From the NCBI GenBank assembly GCA_033980235.1, contig CM067059.1:26384922-26448921 (forward strand): a stretch of DNA of 64,000 bases, read 5' to 3'. This document shows, piece by piece, positions 43,919 through 56,400 of this stretch; position 1 is the stretch's first letter, and each line of letters starts with the position of its first letter. The notes below the pieces were generated by a model. That model made no database searches. It saw only the letters and a program-made list of their open reading frames with translations, and was not told where the DNA came from. Both the position numbers and the translations under genes were made by a program. Source of the stretch: Diadema setosum. Taxonomy: Eukaryota; Echinodermata; Echinoidea; Diadematoida; Diadematidae.

Positions 43919-44449
43919 CTACTCAGAGGCAAAATGTCCAGAACCAGTCCCGCCGCCTGCGTTAGCTGACAAAGAGGAAAGAGCCATGGCCGCGCTGTTG
44001 AGAAGCTCGTTTGCTGATGGCAGACGACCCGTCACACTGGCGGGAAAACCGGTGCCCGCCGTTGCAGCTTGTTGTGACAGAGCAGCACTAAGTGCGCTAG
44101 ACACTGCAGAAACAGGCACGCTGCTCAAAGTGGTGGCTATGCTGTGGGAGGGCAGATCTTGCTGCTGGTCGTGCTGCTGTTGCGCCTGCTGTTGCTGCTG
44201 GGGATGGTGGTGGTTGTGGCTGTGGTTGTGGTGGTGGTGGTGGTGGTTCTGCTGTTGCTGCTGCTGCTGATGTTGCTGCTGTTGATGATGGTGATGTTGC
44301 AGTGGCGTCGTCAAACCCATTGATGACGTGGAAAGATTGAGCGCAGGGCTCAGAATGGCGGGATTCATCAACATTGACATTGTAGCGAGTTGGGCTGCCT
44401 GGTTCACGTTTATGTCTCCTTTGCTTGACGCCAGGGCTAATGGAAGCAT
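43919..44449 (-). CDS. Minus-strand gene exon c (Gln/His-rich C-terminal part)
   Basis: Minus-strand acceptor ttaacag (AG at 44451-44450), phase 0. Begins MLPLALASSKGDINVNQAAQ and continues with SMLMNPAILSPALNLSTSSM, Gln/His repeats (CAG, CAC, CAT mixed), then Ala/Ser-rich sequence ending TGSGHFASE and TAG at 43921-43919. A GA|GTAGCA donor overlaps the stop (GT at 43922-43921), so an isoform could splice onward; I found no downstream exon. The first ATG coincides with the exon edge and need not be a start. Confidence 0.75.
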   Translation of the reverse strand: MLPLALASSKGDINVNQAAQLATMSMLMNPAILSPALNLSTSSMGLTTPLQHHHHQQQQHQQQQQQQNHHHHHHNHSHNHHHPQQQQQAQQQHDQQQDLPSHSIATTLSSVPVSAVSSALSAALSQQAATAGTGFPASVTGRLPSANELLNSAAMALSSLSANAGGGTGSGHFASE

Positions 44450-47400
44450 CTGTTAATACCAATATGACAGGGTATTACGTTTGTGTTTGAAAAAACAATT
44501 TTTTTTCTTATAAAGAGCCAGAATTTATCTCGTGTGATAAAAAAGCAAATACAAAAGGATAATCACATAAGAATTAGCGATTACAGAAGAGAAATTGTAT
44601 TGTATAGTAATCACTGTCTACGGGAAAGAAAAAAAGTTTTCCAAGCACATGCTTTAGATTATACTTTCAAGTATATTGATCTGCGACATACTGGCTGCGA
44701 CATACTGGCGGCAACATAAACAGAATCGGTCAGTTTTCTTTGCATGCTTAAAATAATTTCTTCATATCTACAGGTGTAAATATCGGTGTAATACTTCATT
44801 TTAGTTTTCTCTCTTTGCCTGGAAAATGATCTCTCACCTCATTTTGTTTGTTTGTAAAGCTTTATGCGATTGCGGCTTTCATTTTCACATTACACGAGAA
44901 AGGTACTTTTTATGCGCTACATAGGTGGTGCTTTTTGAGTTTTGTCGCTCTCTCACCTGAGGCAGGATCATATCGGAAGGAAATTTGAAGCCTTGAAGCC
45001 CGGTGGCGTCTGTGAGGTTGGCCAGCTCGGGCGCCTCGTGGATGTGCGATGGCGTCGTGCCCGCCTCGTCTGTGTGTTCTGGAGGTTCAACCTTAACGGC
45101 TTGAGGGTGCGAGAGGACCGCGCCGCTGCTCCCTCCTCCAGCACCACCACCGGTACCACCGGCTCCAGCTTCGCCGTTTCCGCCACCTCCACCACTACCT
45201 CGTCCTCCTCCACCTCCTCCGCCGCCTCCTCCTGGAGTGGCCGACTGTATGGCAGTGACGGCGTTCTGTGGATGATGACTCAGGACGGATTCTTAGGAGA
45301 TAATTGACGAAATTACGATTAAGTTGCGTCAATAACATTGTATCCGTAAGTTGCGCATGACTAACAGTGGAAAAGTAAGACATGACTACATCAGTGTAAA
45401 TGTTTTAAAACTGTCTGAACAAGGTAGTTGACATGGAAAAATGACGAAAATCATCTACACCTGTGCAGCTTGAACGAAATGTAGGGTTGACGTTGAAGTT
45501 GATTTATCTCTGAAGGACAGAAACCCAGGTAGTTAATTATTACCATTCATTTGGGCCTTTTTGACTAGCCATGAAAATGCCGACAAATTAGAACATTTCT
45601 AAAAATATATCTATGATATCTATCTATGACAATGATATTCACGTATTAATGCGGATGACGATGACAATTAGTTATGACCAAGATAAGATTGCATTTGATT
45701 GACAAATTGCCGATCATCGACGTAAATTCGTTAATCAGTTGCAATAAAAACTGGATGCAAGGATTAATTGATTTTGATAAACAAACATAGAATTAATGAT
45801 GTATTTAGTTATAATGTAACACTAATCGTATTCAAGATTATCAGTCATCTGTTCCATAAAGTTTATATCGCATATAAAAATAAAGGGAACAGACAAAGGC
45901 AAAACGCAGAGGAACAAAAAAAAAAGTACAGAAAACAATAAATTGCGTATAGACATTGAGGAAGCTTACAAAACATCGTTAATAAGGCCCATTAACAGGG
46001 GTATGACACAAGACTTAATGTTCCTAAGAAATTACAACTTGTTCAAACGGTGATTCTCATTCAATCGCTCTCACACACGCGCGCGCACTGCAAATACAAG
46101 TACCGGTGAAAAGGTCGAACATAGAAAGAGATAGAGAGAAGAAAGATGGATATGACAGAATCAAAAGTGCATACTAGGTGTTACAAAAAACATTTCCCAC
46201 TTTGATGCTTAATAACTCGAAAACTATATATTAAATAAAACTGTCATTAATGATATGAGTAATAGCTGAATAGTGTACAATTAAGTTGGAGGTGATTTGA
46301 ATATGAAAACCTATATCAGTTTCATGAAATCCATGATTATTTTCAAAGTTTGGTTCCAGATTTTGGTCAAATTTTAACCCTCTGTACAAAACCTGAACTT
46401 TACACAGGAACTAATGATGTGTATGTGAGTGTGTATTCTTACAATGACCCTGAACAATGGACCTGGATACCACCTGTTCAGAGCTCTGCTCCATGGCATA
46501 TTAATTATTACTGATGGATTGCCCTGGGCACTGCTAGTCTGAATTCCTGGCAAAGGGTGAAATGCATGCACATAAAAAAAGTAAGCACATGTTTCCATGT
46601 GCTTGCATACACCACATTTCAGAATGAATAAAGACTAGCTGTGACAGTGGAATTCCTCATGAATAAATAATGGAGCATTCAAATCCTGGTCATTGTCCAG
46701 GACCATTGTCTGGGTGTCAACTACACACTCCCATACACATCTGACTTCTGTGCAAAGTTAAAGTTTTGTGAAAAGTTGAAATTGTACAAAGGGTTGAAAA
46801 TAGAGCAAAATCTGAAACATAACTGAAAAATTAATGTTTAATGTATTGAAACTGAATTATGCTGTCATTTTGAAATTGCTTCCAACAAAATTGTACACTA
46901 TTCAGCTATTGCTCATATCAATGACAGTGTTATCTGATAAATAGTTCTTGAACTATTAAGAATCAAAAGTGGGAAATGTTTTTTTTTTATAACACCTAGT
47001 ATATATAATATTATATATACATATATACATGTATGCACATATCATATAAGTGAATATACTTGTATACAATATTACGTAGTTTATCCTATTTTTGCAAGCT
47101 AATTCAAGAGCCACAATATTAATCTAATAGGGGTTTACAGCATAGTTAGAAAGATCGGCGAATGGTTCCTATGCAATAGTTAAGCACAACAGAACCTGCA
47201 TCTTTCATACATGTTCTGGATATGACTTTTACAGTTAAGAAAGACATCAACATGTTAACAGTGCTTCCCGGAAATGGTATTTATTGAACTCTTTGCAGGC
47301 TTACGTATTTTACAGATATTTCACTCAGAAGAGGGAAGAATGTGTTATGATTATGGTCCTTTGATCTATGAAACACTAGTCGTAAGAAAAGGTTGTTAAT

Positions 47401-50400
47401 TTAGGAAAATATAAAGTATTTTTCATATTTTGGTGAACTAAAGCAATATTGTACCGTCATCAGCATTTGACATAAATTCAGAGAAGAAGAACGAGTGGTC
47501 CACAATCTACAAGCAATGCTTTTTAGTGGACCTCTCAGTTCAGTGGACCTGTCAGTTCAGGTTTTTTAACCTTTCAAACATAACTTTGTAATTCCAGTAT
47601 GTGTGCATATCTTTGTATGTTTGTTGATTACCATTGATTGTCATACTTTGTAATATATATATATGCTTATGATTGCATTTTTGATCTACTTTGTGTTATG
47701 TTTTGTTGAAAGAAAAATAAATGAAAATGAAAATGAAATAAATAAATGAAATGAATGAATGAATCATAATCGTTAATATTGAATCCCCCCCCCCAAAAAA
47801 AAGAAGAAAAAATGCATTGCATTCGACAAATAAGCATACAATGGAAGTTGATTGTTTTTTTTTTCCGAAACCAAAGTTGACCTCTAATCAATTCATTAAT
47901 CAAATATTTTGAGCACTGTACTGAAATGCGCAGACTACACTCTACACTATCTTTCAAACATTTCTGAAATAATTTGTAAAATGGCTACAGAGCTACAATC
48001 ACCAACATTATTGTTATAAGTTCTGTGATATTTTTTTTGGGAATAATTATCATCATTAAACTAGGACTAAAAACAGTGGTAGTATTATTCCTGTATAATC
48101 ATAAAGCGTAAATTCCAGAATGGTACAAAATTAACGTACCCTCATCAAGGTCCGACGAGCGTATACTTCCGCAATAAATGATGTAAATGTATTATATTAT
48201 TATCATATTGTATTAACATACTTAAATTCAGCATCTCATGTCAAATTTGGCAGTATTCGTTATAACATGTCAAGTAATATTTGAACAAGAGTAGTGTTAT
48301 TCGGTGCATTCTTCCTATAGCATCCATCCACGGAACGAATAGATATGTAAATAAGTGAACGTATCACTACAAACTACACGTAATGTGAATGCGCACAGTT
48401 ACATCGTTACTGCAACCGTGTAGTTATGAAACACCTTAAAATGATAACCGTCTTCGAACGATTACATATAGTAGAATGATCAACTTACTTCTTTTTTTTT
48501 TGTTACAATCCTCAAATTATATTTACTAAATACTCAGGGACACAGATTGTGATATAAAGTAATCTCTTTTTTGTTCTCGTCCTCACATTCACTTTCTTCT
48601 TCCCTCTCTCTCTCTTCTTCAATCTTCCCTAATATGTTTATATTAGCTGTCATATCCAATCATTCTCCAAACACATCAGTCACGTCAACTTCTGTCCTTC
48701 GTCATTAGCAGCACGCCAGGAAAATCTAGCCATCAAGAGTAAGGAAAGAAAGAATGAAAAAAGAACGGAAGAAGAAGAAGGAACAGAGAGGATGAATGTA
48801 TGCTTTTGTTTGAATATTGGCCTGTAAGGCCCAAAGTTCATGTAAACATACATGTATTTCGCTGCAGCGGAAAGCTGTAAATGCCTCTAAAACTTAGATT
48901 CTAAACATTCGATCTCGCAAATGTAAACAGGGAAGAAATCGGAGAAGTACTCCAGCATCCCCATTCTGTCCTATTAATATCTCGGCAAGCGCGAATTTCA
49001 TAAATACACCTCAATTTTCGTAGATCTTCAGTTAAAATAATACAGATGTGCTATAAGCACTTTAGTACACGGCAATCATGGCATTCCTTCACATTATTCC
49101 TCTACCATGTCTACTGTAATACCAACACGACGTTATTGGTCCCTGAATACAATCTAATCATTAGATTTGTACTCGTTGATTAATACGTTTTTGACAATAT
49201 CTTCCATGGGGTTATTATGGGCGGTTTGACCAAGGAGTTAGCACAGAACTCCTTTACTGTTTGACCGAACACTATTTGAATTAACTTTGATTACCCTCAC
49301 CTCCCTGATTACCCATACTTTCTAGCTCTCAGCTCTCCTCCAGTATCTCGTTTCCCACCCCCGTCCTTTCCTTTCCACTCCCCTCTCCACGTTCCCTATG
49401 TACTTCTTCATTTCCCCTTCCCTCTCAATACCCTTTGTTTTTACCCTTCACTTTTGTAGCGCATTATTTCTTGTGCTGCAGTACATGGTATTACCAACAT
49501 GGCGTCATCGGTCTCTGAATACGTTTTACTCATTAGTTTTGTACATGATGCTATTGTCAAGTTTTGACAATATCTTCCGTGGGATTTTTTTTTTTTAGCG
49601 GTGTGACTGTTTGATGGAAAATTTTGGACAATCTGTAAACATTGTTGTTGTTTCGTGTGCTCAGACTCACCGGGAGGGATGAAAATTTGTCTGGTCACCC
49701 CTTCTCCATCCAAATCTCTCCCCTTTCCTCTAATTTCCTCCACCATTTCATAGATTTTTTTTTTTTTTTTTACCCTTCTCGTATTGCGCCTGTCACTACA
49801 TTTAGATATTCTGTAAATTTCATCCCTTTCATTATGCGTGTATAACATACAGACAAAGTAATATAGCGGAAAGCAGCATTTTGTGTGTAACAGCATTATG
49901 TGTGTACGTCTGCTTTTCATTGTGTGAGGTCATAACCCAATGTATCTCACTCAAGGAATCTATATAGAAAGCTTATAATCATTCTGCTTCCACGAGACCC
50001 TTTGGATTGCCCAACTCGTCTCCCCCACTCAGTTGTCCATGCATGCACTTGCACCACAAGTTGCATTTGGGTATTTCGGTGGCATTTTATGCTATTTCTT
50101 CTCAATAATATGCTCAATATGCATTAAACTATCGGCGTCATTGTTCTTTATATTACTGTACCTTTTGTAAATTGGGTAAGTTCAATAATGTGTCGACTTG
50201 TATTGTTTTAATACTTTGCTTGGACACGGACTGAAATGAACTAGACTTGCATTAAACTGAACTGAATGTGATGGAATATATATAATCCTTTTCTTTCTTT
50301 CTTTCTTTTGGGGGGGGGGGGGGTGGAGTCTGTGAAGAAAAAAAAATATATTTTTTTTGGCATATTTTAATTAATGCCAGAATTTGCCTTAACAGGTCGC

Positions 50401-53400
50401 AATCACGAATACATGTCACTTACATGATTTATCCATTTCAAGAGAGTGAGGATTGGATATGTATGATAAGTCGTATGATAAGTCGGTCAGTTATGTTGAT
50501 CTCATTGGTGCCCTTGGGATCAACGGTTACCTCCCAAATGATTAGGGCTACTTCACCATACACACGTCACTATAGGCCCTAAATACTAAAGATTCAGTAA
50601 CCTGAGATTAGAGAGTCCGTACGCTATAATCTGGCGTGTAGTTGCTGTATGAACGATTCACAACTAAGAGAATGCTTATTATTAGAGGAATATGTTGCTG
50701 GGAATTCCTGGAAATAAATATCGGTACAAACTACTCATACTGCCGGTGAGAGGAGATTTCATCACCAGTATAATTTAGTGATGCAGTGGATATATAGCTT
50801 CCTTTTCGTAGAATAACAAAGAAGAGGATGCAAATCCTATTAATATTATTATGGCATTTCTCAAGTGTGCCTGATGTGAAGATCCATGACCAACTGTCGC
50901 CACTTCCCCCTACGGAGGCTGCATATTCGAGTTTCTCAGGAAAAGACTAACAAAAAGACGTACAATAAGGTTTCATGATTTCCATAAGGCTACAGTATAT
51001 CATGCAACACAGTTTGACAGTTGGCAAAAGAAGAGTGCCATTGTGAATATATTCTCTCTACAAAGGGCTGTTAACATTTACAAATCAAGTCAACCATAAG
51101 TTGCTAAGGGCAATCAGGAAGATAATTGTGTGTTACTCATAATGCACCCAGAAAACCCAATCGGGTGCACGTCATGAGACCGATAACCACGAGTTATACA
51201 GCCCACAAGTCATACAGCCCATGAGTAAGCAAGGACCATGAGACCGACACATTAATTAGCCCCGTGTTGAAATGTCGAACTCATGGGTTGTTTTTGCCTT
51301 TTGGTGTCGAACTCATGAGCCTTGTTTGCCTAGTGTCGAACTCATGGGCTGCATGACACATGGGCTGTATATGACGCATGGACTTTTTTTTTTCAATGTC
51401 GAGCTCGTAGGCTGTATGACTCTTGGGTGCCGGTCTCATGGGATGACCCCGAAAAATCAAGGGGGCTTTTGCATTCTTTTTGTTAGGAGATAAAGAACGT
51501 AATACGTTCCTTAGGGAGCCATGCATCTGCAGAATGGGGAAGACTTGGCAGCTCTGCCTACATTTTGGAACAGTCACTTGAATACCAAACATTTCACTGC
51601 TTTGAATAACATTGTTTTTGAGGTAGTTCCATCCGGTTTCAATACAGAATTTTCAGAGAAACATATAGGGGGAAAATGTGAAACTCAGGCGCCTTTGACC
51701 TCTTGAGGTTTAAGTCAGGCGTGTCAGAATCGATACTCGTGGTTTTTCCAAAAATGAATTCAGTACTCTATAGAGTCAAGTTTGACGACAATACTTTGAA
51801 ATCACGGAGATTATCACGCTCCATGTGCACCTGTGAGTATTTCTGCGGGAACGCAAAGAGCCCTGGATTAAACTGAAGCCTCGCTAGCAAATTCTGATGG
51901 TCATTAGTGACAGAGAGGAATATCACGTGTTCATCAATGATTACATCGTAAATTTTATGTTGTTAGCCCTTTAATCGCAATGGAGTGATTTCTGTGTGTT
52001 GCTACCATACGGGTGATACACGTCAACATCTAAAATCTAATCCACCCGATATATGCAGAATTTTACCGGTGGTAATGAAATGATTATATCTTACAAATCG
52101 GCAATACAAATGATTATTCAAAACTATTTTGTTCTTGTTTTAAATGGCAAGATGGCCTGTGGAAAATAATTCTGTTTTTTTTTTTCACACTTGTTTTCTT
52201 TGGTTTGCAATGCTGCACACTTAATCGTGAAGTATGGCTGTCTTAATTCTGCAGTACCCTCATCAACAAGTAATGTTATCACCATATAGTGTGTTATGTG
52301 ACCCATATAAAGAATACTAAAATATAAATGAAAAAAATGCTGAGTCTTATGATAAATAGTGTATTATAGTGTATATAGAGTATATTATTGAGTAGATATG
52401 TCAATCTACTCAAGTGATGGACTTTTTGTTCGCCAAAGCCGAGCGAAATTACCAACACGGATTAGGATGGGCCCCACAAGTACAGACGGACCAAGGGCGT
52501 CACCAGCTTTTTTTTTTTCAAGGGGGGGGGGGGGGTGCGTTTTGACACTAAAAAATGTAACCTGTGAGTTGTTGTTTTTTTTTTTTAATTTGGTTTATTG
52601 GCTCCTGTGTTATCATGTGCATTTACACATTGTACATATTATACATGTTATTGTATACATGCACGAATCTTCGCTATGAAGGACTATACGGGGGTACATT
52701 ATGTGACGGTGTGAGATCCTCGGCGAGGGAGCGAAGCGACCGAGGGGGGGGGGGGGAGGGTGTGGGAGGGGAATACCCCCTCACCCTCACTGCAAAGGAC
52801 TATGATCATAACTTGGACTATGATCATAACTTATGAAAAGTATTCATTTTACTTAGTGGAAAAATCATTGTGAAGGACTATGATTATAACATACGGGGGT
52901 ATATGTGACGGTGTGAGATCCTCGGCGAGGGATCAAAGCGACCGAGCGGGGGAGGGTGTGGGAGGGGGATACCCCCTCCCACGGTAGGGACTTTTGTAAA
53001 AACAAGAGTGTAAAAGTCGCGTTTATAGAGCATTTTAAATCAACTTTATAGGGTATTAAACATAGTAAAAACAATTCGCTGTGAGGGACTATATGATTAT
53101 AATATACGGGGGGTACATTATGTGAAGGTGTGAGATCCTCGGCGAGGGTGTGGGAGGGGGATAACCCCTCCCACGGTAGGGACTTTTTTTTTAAAGAAGA
53201 GTGTAAACGTCGCGTTTGTAGAGCATTTTAAATCAAATTTCTAGGGAATAAAACATACTAAAAAATCACTGCGAAGGACTATGATCATAACTTTGGAAAA
53301 CTATTCATTTTAATAAGTACGGGCAGGGGGAGTGAGCTACTTTTACTTTGCCATTCGTCTGAAATGTATTCATTAAACGCTTAAACGTGATCGCATTGTT

Positions 53401-56400
53401 CGAGCAATACAATTTGTTCTTATATGAGCATAGAAGCATAGAAGAAAAGGAAAAATCTAAGGTTTATTAAAGGTATGTTTCAGGGGGCACACTCGAGGAC
53501 GCGAGGCTACCATCTATACACTCAATTAGATATTAGTGTATTGATGTAATAATGTATATTGTTAGTGCATTATTCGCCCTGTTATGTGCGGAAAATTTCG
53601 CATTTCCAGTTATGAAATTAACAACTTTTAGAAGAGAAAAGTGCCTTTATTGTTTATTTTGGTCTTTAAATAATTAATCAATTATTTGTTACAGGGGGCA
53701 CAAAAAATATATTTGTTTGTTTGTTTGTTTGTTTTTTTTTTTGGGGGGGGGGAGGGGGCAAGTGCCCCTTCTGCCCCCCCTCGCTCTTCCAAACACACCC
53801 CCACACACACACACACACAAACTGGAGGGATATTTAAGGGAATTTGACTTTTAAACGAACATATACAACAAAGAAACAAAACAAAACACATCAATATGAT
53901 TTTTTTTTAACCGTGCAGATTCTAGGGGCACGGTGAATACGCTAATGTAAAGGGCACCCTATATCATGCATAAAATACTGCCCTTACAAATTGACTAACA
54001 AGAAATTATTGATTATGTTTCCAGACACAGAATATAAGTGGCTGCTAATTGGCATCGTGACTTTTTTTAGTTATTTCTCCTAATAATAATTATTGTCACA
54101 ATAATCAATGAGATGAACCTTTCATTTTAACACATTTTTAGCACATGACTTTCTCTGCATGATCCACTCCAGTGGCGTCGACCCGTTTTCATGATGGGGG
54201 GTAGGGGGAGGCAAAAATTTGAAGGTGGAATATAGCATATTATGTGCGGGGGAGATTTTGCATTTTCAGACCTGAAATTCAACGTTCTAGTGCACACTTC
54301 AGGTAATTCCCCCCCCCCCCCCCCCCCAAAAAAAGAGGAAAAAGATAACTGCTTTACTAACTCGCGGCATCTCTGTTTCCACATATTGTGCAACATCACT
54401 GTGTAGGCATAGTAATACATGGAAGTTGACAGGAGGAGGGTGTTGGAGGGGTAGCCCCTTCCCAGACGGCGGAGCTTTTGCATTTTTAGAATTAAAATAG
54501 AACGATCTGATGCACACTTCTTTGAAGTACTCCGAAAAATTGTCAGTCCCCAAATGTGTCGAGTCTTGCTAATCTGTGGGTAGAAACCGAGGGGGGGGGG
54601 GAACATAAATCAAAGAGGATGATGGAACTTTTGAATATATTTGAAGTCAATTATTAGATTTCAAACATGCCTTTTGATGAAATATTCTGAAATTTGTCAA
54701 TCCCCCATGTTTGCTAAGTGTATGGTTGGAGACCTAACGGGGGAGGGTGTGGGAGGGGTATCACCCTCCCATGCGACGGAGCTTTTGCATTTTCAGAATT
54801 GAAATTCAATAATCCGTTGCACAATGAGTGAAATACCGTACGGATACAGTACGGTCGATAGATAGTAAACACTGTAAAGGAACATCAGTGCTGCCAGAGC
54901 CCGGGGTACGATTTCTTTTTGTCCCTGGTGCAAAATGAAAAAAAAAAAACCATAATAAAGATAACGAAAAAGAGCAATTATCTAGAGTCCGGCGTTGAGG
55001 TCGCTCGCAGACTGAAGTGGTATTTTTTTTTAAGGGTCTAGCACCCAGCGCACCCCCCCCCCCCGTGACGAGATCCACTAATATATGTATGAATATTATA
55101 CACATATTCATATAAATAGTACATCAGGGCAGATAAAGGCGTACTCAGGATTTTTTTTTTTTTCATGGAGGTGTTTAAGTTTGGGGTATGGAGGCACAGA
55201 AGCAGTACTCCCCCTCCCTCCCTCCCCCCTCCCCAGCGTAGAATAATGAAGATGTCGACCTCATTGAGGGGTGGGGAACACCCAAGCGAAGAAACGCATC
55301 GTGGTGAGGGATATGTTGTTGGAGGGGATATTACCCCCCCCCCCCCCCCAGTCTAGGGAGTTGTTTTTTTTTATTTTTGTAATTGAAATTCAACTGCCTG
55401 CTGCACACTTTTTATGGAATATTAGGGACATTTCCTATCAAAAAGTCAGGAAAATAATAATCCAGGCAAAATAAATATGGCTAAATCGTGGTATATGTGT
55501 CACCTCTTGTTCCGCGTGCGGTGTCTGACGCTGTGTACTAAATTTGTGGAGGTGGACCGAGCGGGGGAGGGTTAGCGGATATTGAGAATAGATGTTCTAC
55601 TATCTGGTGAATACTTTTATGCGGAATGTTGGGGGGATTTTCAATCAAAAAAAAAAGTGAGGAAAAATAACTTTTCATGGAAATGAGAATGGCTAAATCA
55701 TGGTATGTGTCACCTCTCCCTCAACTTGTGTGTCTTTCGATGTGTACCGAGTCTATGGAGGCGGACTGAGAGTTTGGAGGGTGTGGAAGGGGACTGTTCC
55801 CCCTCATACACTGGGGAGATTTTGCATTTTTGGAATTGAAATTCAACTATCTGGTGCACATTTTTGTGTGATATTATTTAGAAAAATTCAATCACTGAGT
55901 AAGAAAAATGAAAATCACAGGACGATGTGAATGGCTAAATCGTATCAGTTCCGCGTTCCTCTTGTTCCGCGCGTGCGTCTTCACTGTGTAGGGCGCCTAC
56001 TGATAAAAGACTATGGAAGTGGACCAAGCTGGGGGGGGGGGGGGATGAGCGTTTTCAGTCTTAAAATTGAAATTCAACGATTAACTGCACACTTAAAATG
56101 AAATTGGAAAATGAAAATGGAAAACTCTGAATAAAAAAAGGGATAATAGACATTCAACGAAAATGTGATTGGCTCAATAATGGTATATCTGTCACCTCTC
56201 GTTCCTCGTGTGTGCCTTCACTTTGTACTGAGTCTAAAAGGAGGCGGATATAGTGCTCGTTGGCAATGACAAAATAAACGACAATGAATAGGAGTGTTCA
56301 CAAGCCATTTTTGTTTCCAATCATTGCTTGACTTTCTCATTTGATGATCAAATTATTTGAAAAACTATTATACTAATCCTACAGGAAATGATGGGTTTAA

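Noticed and set aside
49441..49920. Minus-strand ORF of 159 codons
   Set aside because: Crosses a duplicated pyrimidine-rich segment and a poly-Lys run from a T-tract; no conserved features.
54127..54606. Minus-strand ORF of 159 codons
   Set aside because: Lies within the degenerate tandem field and repeats its unit twice; repeat-driven.
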